From: UBA5158 sp040389045
GTDB taxonomy: Bacteria > Pseudomonadota > Gammaproteobacteria > DSM-16500
NCBI GenBank assembly: GCA_040389045.1
Contig: JAZKAT010000047.1
Span: 5,890 to 69,889 of the forward strand
Length of the DNA stretch: 64,000 nucleotides
Direction: 5' to 3'
The notes under the pieces are model-generated. The model ran no database searches and had not been told where the DNA came from. It worked only from the letters and a program-made list of their open reading frames with translations. A program made the translations under genes and the position numbers. Positions 53,533 through 61,324 of this stretch are shown in pieces. Every line of letters starts with the position of its first letter. The stretch's first letter is position 1.

Positions 53533-55614
53533 TTATTGATGACCGGCAAGATGTTGCTGTTTAAGCAGTATTTCAGTGAGTTCTTCGGCGAGTATGGGTT
53601 TATAAAATAAAAATCCCTGGATAAGATTACAACCCTGTTTGGCTAGAAAATCATATTGTTCCTGACGCTCTACACCTTCCGCGACGACTTTAATGCCCAA
53701 TGCTTTCGCCATTTTAATACTGCTGGTAACGATAATCTGGCTGTTAACGTCTTGCGGCAGGTTTTTAATAAATTCCATATCAATTTTAATTTTATTAAAA
53801 CTAAATTTTTTAAGGTTACTTAAATTGGAAAAGCCCTGGCCATAATCATCAATCGTCAGGCTCACGCCTAAGTCACGCAAATTATTAATGACTGACACCA
53901 CATTATCTTTAAAAGCTTCGGTTTCAGTTAATTCCAAATCCAGTAAAGAGGGTTGTAATCCAGTGTCTTTTAAAATCTGGGTGATGGTTTTTACAATGTC
54001 GCCTCTTTCTAATTGTTTGGCGGATAAATTGACGGAGACAATATTTTTTAAGCCCAGCTTGTACCACAAATAATTTTGCGCGCAGGCTTTGCGTAACACC
54101 CATTCACCCAAGGGGATAATGAGATTATAATCTTCCGCTACTTTGATAATTTTTGCCGGTGAAACCGGCCCTTCGGCGGGATGGGTCCAGCGTATTAACG
54201 CTTCCGTGCTGGTGATAAGCCCCGTTTTAATATCCACTAAGGGTTGATAACATAAATAAAATTCATCGGTGTTAATCGCAACCTGCATGCTTTTGCGTAA
54301 TTGTACGTTATGCTGGACATTCTCGGCGATTTGTTTGTTATAGGGTTCAAATTGATGTTCGTAATTATGTTCATTCTGTTTTTTTATGTAAAACATAGTG
54401 GAGTCAGCTTTCATCAGTAAGTCATCCGCGCTAACGCCATCTTTAGGATAAGCGCTGATACCGATGCTGACATAAAGCTGTTCTTTTTCGAAAACACTAT
54501 TATGCAGAATTTCGAAAGGATTTTTAAACGCGGCAAAGACCGGTTCGATAATTTGTTTAATTTCTTCCGAGACTAGTTTTTCTATCAGGATAACGAAAAC
54601 ATCACTGCGGGCAATCGTAATTTTATAAGTGGTGGGGTGGGCAGCATTTTCAAGAATTTTAACCAGGCGATCGCCAACTTCTTTAATGATGGTGTCGTTG
54701 GCGTAATAACCATAACGGTCAGTAATATTTTCCATGTTGTTAATAGAGAGACAGGCCAGTGCAAAAGTAAAATTGCCTTCTTTGGCCTTGGTTATCAATG
54801 TAGTGACATAAGGCAATAACCAGTTTTCATTCGGCAGTGTAGTCAGGATGTCGTGGGTAGCTTGATAAGTCACGGTGACTAGCGCTGAATTTAATTCTTT
54901 GGTGCGCATGGCGACTCGGTCTTCTAATTCACTATTCAAGTCTTTCAGCTGGGAATTGGTGTCGGCTAATTTATTGGCTAAAGCAATATTCGTAAAACTT
55001 AATTCCACGGATTTTTTCATCAATTGGTAACTGACATAACTGACAATGTTCAGGAATAACAAATAAAGAATTAAAACGGCGCCGGAAAAAATATGTATGT
55101 TGGAATGGTGCAGTATGCCGTGGTTCATTTGCCAGTAAATGAATGGCAATAAGGAGCTGGCAATACCAATGGTGGAGGTCAGGAAATCAACCGAAGTGCC
55201 CAATGCTACCGAAGCCGAAATGATAATAAGAAAAAACAACACAAAGTTTTGACCCACCGCGGTGTCTGGCACCAATAACACACCCATGCTGCCCCACATG
55301 GCCGTAGAAATTAACACGGCGGTACGGGCGACGTTTTTCCAGGGGCCGATTTGATTCAGGGAAGGATGCCGGTAGTCATAATAAATAACGAGTGCAATGC
55401 AGGCGAGATGCACGATAGTCATGGCGGCTAGCCAGCCAAACAATAATTCTCTATCGACTAATTTGTAAAAGGCCCAGACGGGGAGTAATGCGGTAACCAG
55501 GCTGACGCTGGCAGCGTTTTTTAAGAGATGGAAATTCTTATCAGTTAAAACATAAGTTAGTTTTTGCCTGATTTCATTTTGTTCAAAGCTCGACAATTGT
55601 GGCGTTTCTTTCAT
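53533..55614 (-). CDS. membrane GGDEF-EAL protein with degenerate GGDEF site
   Basis: The 693-residue protein has about six membrane helices (roughly 35-205), a short coiled coil (about 205-245), a GGDEF-type domain (about 250-415) and an EAL domain (about 435-685). In the GGDEF domain the signature is replaced by ARSDVF, so cyclase activity is unlikely. The EAL domain keeps EALIRW, LELTETEAF, IDDYGQGFSNL and GVERQEQYDFL, so c-di-GMP phosphodiesterase activity is plausible. It could tune exopolysaccharide production, but no direct link is visible. It converges on the Gly-rich gene. Confidence 0.9.
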   Translation of the reverse strand: MKETPQLSSFEQNEIRQKLTYVLTDKNFHLLKNAASVSLVTALLPVWAFYKLVDRELLFGWLAAMTIVHLACIALVIYYDYRHPSLNQIGPWKNVARTAVLISTAMWGSMGVLLVPDTAVGQNFVLFFLIIISASVALGTSVDFLTSTIGIASSLLPFIYWQMNHGILHHSNIHIFSGAVLILYLLFLNIVSYVSYQLMKKSVELSFTNIALANKLADTNSQLKDLNSELEDRVAMRTKELNSALVTVTYQATHDILTTLPNENWLLPYVTTLITKAKEGNFTFALACLSINNMENITDRYGYYANDTIIKEVGDRLVKILENAAHPTTYKITIARSDVFVILIEKLVSEEIKQIIEPVFAAFKNPFEILHNSVFEKEQLYVSIGISAYPKDGVSADDLLMKADSTMFYIKKQNEHNYEHQFEPYNKQIAENVQHNVQLRKSMQVAINTDEFYLCYQPLVDIKTGLITSTEALIRWTHPAEGPVSPAKIIKVAEDYNLIIPLGEWVLRKACAQNYLWYKLGLKNIVSVNLSAKQLERGDIVKTITQILKDTGLQPSLLDLELTETEAFKDNVVSVINNLRDLGVSLTIDDYGQGFSNLSNLKKFSFNKIKIDMEFIKNLPQDVNSQIIVTSSIKMAKALGIKVVAEGVERQEQYDFLAKQGCNLIQGFLFYKPILAEELTEILLKQQHLAGHQ

Positions 55615-55661
55615 ACCTAAATCCTTTTAGGATACCAAAGCAGGTTTCACTACTTTGTCTT

Positions 55662-56858
55662 TCAGGCTTTCTCCAGTATAAACCCCGCTACAGTAAGTCC
55701 GGGGCCGAAAGCAATACTCACGACTTTTGTACCTGGTAACACGGTTGGATCATCGATAATTTCTTTCCAGATATAAGGTACAGTTGCTGAGACTATATTA
55801 CCATGTTCAAAAAGAATTTTTTTACTAAATCGAATCTGATCTTCAGATAAGCCTAGTTGTTCTTTGATATGTTCAATGATTTTAGGCCCGCCTGGGTGTA
55901 ATGCAAAAATCAAGTCAGGCTTGATCTCGGCAAAATCCAAACCTATCTGCCGGCAAAGGCCTTCGACAAAAGGCTGGATTTCCTCGCGAATCTTCATGGG
56001 AACGCTTTTTGAAAGCCACATTTCAAAACTATAAGGCCCAGGTTTCAAGGTCATTTCATTGACCGAGGCAGGAATAATAATATCTTGGGCAGCGAGTACT
56101 TTTAAACATTTCTTTGCAACATGATCCTGGTCTTCGAGATAAATGGAATATTTAATAAAGCCATCCCCAAACAAGGTCATCGCTACAATCTGATCTGGAG
56201 CGTTATTAATTGCCTGAAAATGTAGCGAAGAATATTCGGTATGTAATATATCGACGCATTTTTTTGCTTTGGGCAGGATGGCATTAGAACTTAAAAATCC
56301 AACTGCCATCCGTAAGGGTGGGATAGCTCCATAACAACCCATTTGATAAGAGTGGGTGACGGTCACGTTCGACCATTTTTTGTTGGATAATAGCCTTTGA
56401 ATTGGGCTAGGCGAGATATAGCCAGTGCAGGTGGCGTGGATGATATCGTCAGGCAGAATAGTAACGTTTTCATACCAGTGTTCCATCACCTTAAGAACCA
56501 GATTTTCATAAATTGACAGCCGACCATTCATATCGATGCCTAGATAATTATCCATAATATTTTCATAAATTTCCGGAAATGTTTCGGTCGATATGGTTTG
56601 GTCTTGCTGGGAAAAAACATTTTCCAGGATATTTAATTCTCGTTTACTGATGTACTTGGGTAGCACACCATATCTATCCATATCGGTTTGGGCGATTTTA
56701 AAAATTTTATCGGCTTCCGCGGTGGCTACCACATGGTTTTTGGAACATTGTGCGATAGCCAGTAACCATGCCGTGTAGTCAAGCAAGGTTTGCTGCGCAA
56801 TAGGTGGCGTATTGTTATATGGCATGAAGTCAGTCATAAAAATCACAGGTTTGGTCAT
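55662..56858 (-). CDS. type III polyketide synthase
   Basis: The 398-residue thiolase-fold protein has the chalcone/stilbene-synthase-type triad: Cys175 in QMGCYGAIPP, His321 in ALHPGG and Asn354 in HGNIVSAT. The His-Asn spacing of 33 equals that in plant chalcone synthase, and the C-terminus GFGPG-like loop is AFGPGLTVAG. Bacterial members extend a fatty-acyl starter with malonyl units to make alkylresorcinols or alkylpyrones. The neighbouring fatty-acyl-AMP ligase/acyl-carrier fusion, 12 bases upstream, is the obvious starter supplier. The product is unknown. Confidence 0.88.
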   Translation of the reverse strand: MTKPVIFMTDFMPYNNTPPIAQQTLLDYTAWLLAIAQCSKNHVVATAEADKIFKIAQTDMDRYGVLPKYISKRELNILENVFSQQDQTISTETFPEIYENIMDNYLGIDMNGRLSIYENLVLKVMEHWYENVTILPDDIIHATCTGYISPSPIQRLLSNKKWSNVTVTHSYQMGCYGAIPPLRMAVGFLSSNAILPKAKKCVDILHTEYSSLHFQAINNAPDQIVAMTLFGDGFIKYSIYLEDQDHVAKKCLKVLAAQDIIIPASVNEMTLKPGPYSFEMWLSKSVPMKIREEIQPFVEGLCRQIGLDFAEIKPDLIFALHPGGPKIIEHIKEQLGLSEDQIRFSKKILFEHGNIVSATVPYIWKEIIDDPTVLPGTKVVSIAFGPGLTVAGFILEKA

Positions 56859-56870
56859 GTCTACGACCCC

Positions 56871-58943
56871 CTAGCTAATTTTCCTGGTACGTTCAGCAAA
56901 TTTTGGGATAGCGATTTTTTTATCGGGTTTGGAGGAGACTAGTTTGAGATGTTTGCGCTTGGTTTCGGTATTCTCTATGGTTTTGGGCAGGCCGATTAAA
57001 AAATCAGCCATATCCTGTATCGTTGCACATTCATAAAAGATTTTTTCCGGGATAGGTAGTTTGACAATTTTTTCCAGTTCAACGGACAATGCCGCCATTT
57101 GAATTGAATCTATGCCGAAGTCGGAAATTTTAGTTTCTGGTTTGATATTTTCAATGGGTGTTTTGAAGTTTTTTGCCAGATAGGTTGTTATACAATTTAT
57201 AATTTCTGCTTTATCAACCCACTCCTGTAAATGGTTGCGCCATTTTGCGGTGATTTTTAATTCGTTTTCTATATACATTTTTTTGCAGGTTTGTCTTTGT
57301 ATTTTGCCACTGGTGGTTTTTGGCAACGTGCCAGAGGCGATAAAAATAATTTCATAGGCGGTAAGGAAGTTGGTGCTGAGCAGGCCGGCATTAATTTCTG
57401 AGCCTAGCTTTTGCGGGTCAAAGGTCGCCAGCATTTTTTTATTCAATTCGACGACGATGATCAATTGCTCTTTATGATCGACTTCCAGGGAGAATGCGGC
57501 GATGGAATTTTTGCGAATGAATTCACTTTTTGTTTCCGCGGTGAGCTCGATATCCTGCGGATAATAATTACTGCCGTTAATGATAATTAAATCTTTGATA
57601 CGGCCAGTAATATAAAGTTCGCCTGATTCATCAATAAACCCAAGATCGCCGGTGCGTAAGTAATTGGTGCCATTAATTTGGTTTTCAAAAATGGCTTTAC
57701 TCAATTCGGGTTTATTAAGATAGCCTTGCACAATATGTTCGCCGGAGACGCAGATTTCGCCGATTTCATTCACACAAGTTTGTAGTGTTTCGGGATTAAT
57801 AATTTTGATTTTTTGACCGAGAAAGTTGGCGGTGCCGCAACTGACAAACTCATGGGTTTTCTGCAAATCTTCCGGATAAATGACTTGGTTTTTTTGCAGG
57901 GCGGCTTCGTCTAGATAAATATATTTTACGGCCCGTGTACTCTTGCCGGAAACAAACACTGTGGCTTCCGCCAAGCCATATGCTGGCGTGAACGCATCTT
58001 CATTAAAACCACAGGGGGAAAAAAGTTTGATAAATTCTTTGAGGGTGGAGGGTTGAACGGGTTCGGCCGCGTTGATGGATTTTTTTAAAGAACTTAAATC
58101 AAGTTGGGCGCGGTCTTCCGCGGAAATACTTTTCACGCAGAGATCATAGGCAAAGTTTGGCGCGCAAGTATAAGTGCCCTTGTATTTGCTAATGCATTGC
58201 AGCCAGCGTACTGGGCTGCGGATGAATGCAGACGGGGGCATGATGTAAATGGGATAGCCAACAAAGATGGCGTTCATTAGGGAGGCGATTAAACCCATGT
58301 CGTGAAATAAGGGCAGCCAGGTCACGCCTACGGAATCTTCGTTGAGTTCAAAAACATGTTGTAACATGACTTGGTTAACCATGATGTTTTTGTTGGTAAC
58401 GATAGCGCCTTTAGGATGCGAAGTAGAGCCGGAGGTGTATTGGATGAAAACGATGTCTTCTGGCAAGGTTTTTAAATCATGGTAGATGTCTGTTTGGTTT
58501 TGGCGGGTGATACCATCGGTTGCCAGCAATAATAATTCTGATAATTTACTGGAATTTAAGTAACCTTCATCCAGTATGTCTTGCGTGGTTAAGATGATAC
58601 GCGCGTTACAGTCTTGTTGTATGCCTTCGATTTTCTGCAAAATTTGTTTTGATTTAGGTACATAAGTGGGTACCGCAATCACACCCGCGTATAAACAACC
58701 AAAGAATGCTTTAACGAATTCCAGACCGGAACTGTAAAGCATAAGCACGAATTTATTTCTTAAGTTCAGCGACTGGAGTTTGGCAGCGATTCTATTGGCG
58801 TCTGCATCAAGGTCACGATAGGTGAGGCGTTGCGTTTCCGTTTCACCATCCGCCAGGTAACAAATGGCTAGACGGTCTGGCAAATGAATGGCGCGCCATT
58901 TTAACTGGTTAGCGATGGAATAATTTTTTAATTGAAAACTCAT
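56871..58943 (-). CDS. fatty-acyl-AMP ligase fused to an acyl-carrier domain
   Basis: From ATG 58943 the protein has about 690 residues. The adenylation domain (about 20-560) has the P-loop FIQYTSGSTSHPKGA, the FAAL-like TYAPNF-type substrate region (TCAPNFAYDLC) and YLRTGDLGF. An acyl-carrier domain follows at about 580-655 with the phosphopantetheine Ser in DFGIDSIQMA (near 613). It would activate a free fatty acid as acyl-AMP and load it onto its own carrier for the type III synthase next door. A GGGGAGG site 4 bases before ATG 58943 decides that start; the upstream 17 residues lack it. Confidence 0.9.
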   Translation of the reverse strand: MSFQLKNYSIANQLKWRAIHLPDRLAICYLADGETETQRLTYRDLDADANRIAAKLQSLNLRNKFVLMLYSSGLEFVKAFFGCLYAGVIAVPTYVPKSKQILQKIEGIQQDCNARIILTTQDILDEGYLNSSKLSELLLLATDGITRQNQTDIYHDLKTLPEDIVFIQYTSGSTSHPKGAIVTNKNIMVNQVMLQHVFELNEDSVGVTWLPLFHDMGLIASLMNAIFVGYPIYIMPPSAFIRSPVRWLQCISKYKGTYTCAPNFAYDLCVKSISAEDRAQLDLSSLKKSINAAEPVQPSTLKEFIKLFSPCGFNEDAFTPAYGLAEATVFVSGKSTRAVKYIYLDEAALQKNQVIYPEDLQKTHEFVSCGTANFLGQKIKIINPETLQTCVNEIGEICVSGEHIVQGYLNKPELSKAIFENQINGTNYLRTGDLGFIDESGELYITGRIKDLIIINGSNYYPQDIELTAETKSEFIRKNSIAAFSLEVDHKEQLIIVVELNKKMLATFDPQKLGSEINAGLLSTNFLTAYEIIFIASGTLPKTTSGKIQRQTCKKMYIENELKITAKWRNHLQEWVDKAEIINCITTYLAKNFKTPIENIKPETKISDFGIDSIQMAALSVELEKIVKLPIPEKIFYECATIQDMADFLIGLPKTIENTETKRKHLKLVSSKPDKKIAIPKFAERTRKIS

Positions 58944-59193
58944 ATGACCTCCCCATCTGTTATTACTTTGCAAATTATTTTTGGGTGCCATCAAAATACA
59001 GTTTCAACTAGCGTATTTTTTTTCTTAATTGCTTAAATATGGAACAGTCTTAATCATAACACAAAATTTATACACAAAAATATTCTGTGTGATTTTTTTT
59101 GGGAGAAAAAAATTCAAAGTTAAAAAAATAGACTACCGAAATTAACATTATACTGTCATAATAAAAATTATTTTTCGCTGGCAGGGACGTCTA

Positions 59194-60504
59194 ATGAAAA
59201 ATGTATTAAATAAAATCGCTTTAACAATTTTTTGTGCTGGTTTTTTCTCAAATGTTTTTGCTTCTGACTTCAACATTCCTTTTGTTAGTGCATCCGGTTT
59301 AGGAAATCTGTATGCGGATTGGGCGACTAACACGGAAGATTCGAGTAATGCATTTACGAATCCAGCCGGTTTGACCGAGTTACATCATCGGGAAGCCATC
59401 ATAGCGCCTATTGGAATATTTGGCAGTACGCAATTTCAGGGCACCACAACTGCACCGCCGCCGCCCACGCCGTTGAGTGAAACAGGCAAGGCATCGAGTC
59501 GTTTTAGTGGTTTCATTCCAGCAACTTATTTTGCGTTTCCAATAAATAATCAATTTACGGTGGGTATAAGTTTAAATGCCCCCTTTGGATTGGGCACAAA
59601 TTACCCTAAAAATGGTGTACAACGTTATCAGGCTACCCGAACCCAGGTTGTAGTTGCGGATTTAAGCCCTAGCATAGGCTTTCAAGTCACTAGGGAATTT
59701 TCAGTTGGCTTGGGTGTTGATATCAACCGTTTAGCTTATACGCTTAATAATATGGTCAGAAGTCCGTTTGGCGGCGCTGATTGGGAAAGCCAAAATCATT
59801 TGCGGGGTTATGCGCTAGGCTGGCATGGGGGTCTGTTGTATCAAGTGTTACCGAAAACCCGTCTTGGTCTTAGCTTTAATTCCATGGTGGCTTTTCACAC
59901 GACTGGCGACAGTATATTATTTTCCGCGTTTGGGGAAGCTCGTACTGCCAATCAAAAAACTTACGCGCGCCTGCCGGCTAGAACGCAATTTAGTATCCAT
60001 CAAGATATTAATGATCGTTGGGCGGTGATGGGTACGGTTTTTTACACCAACTGGGCTACCTTCCATCAGTTAACGCAGCAGCGTGTAGTGGTTTCGCCAA
60101 CCGGTGCGACGGCAATTATAACCATTCCATTTAACTTCCATAACACTTTTGATTATGTGCTGGGCTTGAATTTTAAAGCGACTGATAAGGTGACGCTTAA
60201 AACCGGTATTGAATTTATGAATGCGCCGTCCGCAAATCATAATCGCGGTGTGGCCGATCCGGTTGCGCAAGCGACTGTTTTTGGTGTTGGCGCGCACTAT
60301 CAGCATAATAAAACGTCCGGTTATGATTTTGGTATCGCCCATAGTTTCTTCATCCAAAATACGGTTAATGTAGTAACACCTTTCTTTACGCTGACCGGTC
60401 AAAACCAACCGCAAACTACCGTAGTAGGCTTGCAGTGGACTTATAATTTTGATGGCGATATGCAAAAGTCGGAAAGAGTCTATAAAGGATATAAAGATGC
60501 ATAA
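59194..60504 (+). CDS. FadL/OmpP1/TodX-type outer-membrane fatty-acid porin
   Basis: The 436-residue protein has a Sec signal peptide (cleavage after about residue 23), the conserved FadL N-terminal hatch motif NPAGL, APFGLGTNY and a beta-barrel pattern ending in LQWTYNFDGDM plus a short tail. FadL proteins let long-chain fatty acids and other hydrophobic compounds cross the outer membrane. It is transcribed divergently from the FAAL/type III PKS pair, separated by 250 AT-rich bases without a recognisable gene. It could supply the starter fatty acid. A CAGGGA site precedes the ATG. Confidence 0.9.
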   Translation: MKNVLNKIALTIFCAGFFSNVFASDFNIPFVSASGLGNLYADWATNTEDSSNAFTNPAGLTELHHREAIIAPIGIFGSTQFQGTTTAPPPPTPLSETGKASSRFSGFIPATYFAFPINNQFTVGISLNAPFGLGTNYPKNGVQRYQATRTQVVVADLSPSIGFQVTREFSVGLGVDINRLAYTLNNMVRSPFGGADWESQNHLRGYALGWHGGLLYQVLPKTRLGLSFNSMVAFHTTGDSILFSAFGEARTANQKTYARLPARTQFSIHQDINDRWAVMGTVFYTNWATFHQLTQQRVVVSPTGATAIITIPFNFHNTFDYVLGLNFKATDKVTLKTGIEFMNAPSANHNRGVADPVAQATVFGVGAHYQHNKTSGYDFGIAHSFFIQNTVNVVTPFFTLTGQNQPQTTVVGLQWTYNFDGDMQKSERVYKGYKDA

Positions 60505-60527
60505 ATAATCGCGGCGGCTATTTATGC
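60499..60527. terminator. weak bidirectional hairpin between convergent genes
   Basis: A perfect 9-base inverted repeat (GCATAAATA at 60499-60507, TATTTATGC at 60519-60527) with an 11-base loop spans the stop codons of the FadL-type and DUF1289 genes. It lacks a T tract, so termination is only possible. Confidence 0.3.
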
Positions 60528-60712
60528 GCTGCGGCGTCAGCCAGCAGTGCTAAATTAATCGCGATTTTTTGTTCGTCAGTGTAGGTATTCCATTCTATAA
60601 CTTGTTCCGCGGTGCGGTGACAGCCAATGCAGACAGCATCACCTAGATTGGTGGTGCTGCAAATGCCTACGCAAGGACTATCCGTTAAATCTTTATCGCC
60701 ATTCACTTTCAT
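60518..60712 (-). CDS. DUF1289 protein
   Basis: This 64-residue protein has the DUF1289 cysteine pattern DSPCVGIC ... CIGCHRT near the N-terminus, followed by a WNTYTDEQK helix, matching the full length of the family. Four cysteines could bind metal or an iron-sulfur group; the function is not established. ATG 60712 overlaps the upstream protease stop as ATGA and is preferred over the in-frame upstream start at 60730. Confidence 0.88.
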   Translation of the reverse strand: MKVNGDKDLTDSPCVGICSTTNLGDAVCIGCHRTAEQVIEWNTYTDEQKIAINLALLADAAAHK

Positions 60713-61230
60713 AAGTTGCCTGCTGGACATTTTAACGGATTCAGATATTTCTTTGCTGGATTGATAGTCACATTAAATTTATGCATTGCTTCACGTCCTA
60801 ATAAAAATGGATAAGCAAAATTTTGTCTATCTACCAGATTCACTTTAATATAACTGACTTCATCGCCAAGACAAAATTGCATTTCAATCAGTGGGCGCTT
60901 ATCCACTTTAGTGCTTTGAATTTCACTGGTCCTTTTTTTAATGGAAATAATTTTTAATAGGCGATAAGTGGCATGTTTAACTAAACTGTCATTATTATAA
61001 ATATCAAACGCTACCCATTGTTCGCCGTGACGCTTGAAGATTTTTATCTTTCTCACATTTAAAGAGGAAGTGGCGGCGCCAGTATCTAATTTCGCATCAA
61101 AGGATATATGATCGGGTAACAGCATGACTTTTTCAATATAGCCATAGGTATTCCCAACATTTGATTTTGCGATTATCACACTTGAGTTTAAAGCAGTTAA
61201 ACAACACATCAGCCATATTATTTTTTTCAT
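60709..61230 (-). CDS. retropepsin-like aspartic protease (RimK-associated type)
   Basis: From ATG 61230 the protein has 173 residues with an N-terminal secretion signal (cleavage probably after IIA at about 21). It has the aspartic-protease triad AKLDTGAATSSLNV near 45-58, followed by the family's WVAFDIY and GREAMHKFNVTINP motifs. Databases often call this family ATP-dependent zinc protease, but the DTGA motif is that of single-domain retropepsins, which act as dimers. The upstream in-frame extension to 61563 would overlap the adhesin gene and lacks a signal peptide, so it is rejected. Translationally coupled to the DUF1289 gene. Confidence 0.82.
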   Translation of the reverse strand: MKKIIWLMCCLTALNSSVIIAKSNVGNTYGYIEKVMLLPDHISFDAKLDTGAATSSLNVRKIKIFKRHGEQWVAFDIYNNDSLVKHATYRLLKIISIKKRTSEIQSTKVDKRPLIEMQFCLGDEVSYIKVNLVDRQNFAYPFLLGREAMHKFNVTINPAKKYLNPLKCPAGNL

Positions 61231-61324
61231 CCGGCTCTCATTCCTATGTTTCTGAGCACAAAATACACTAACCCAGTGTGTGATATTCTGGATAATATCA
61301 TACGTTTTCATGGTGGGAGTTAGA

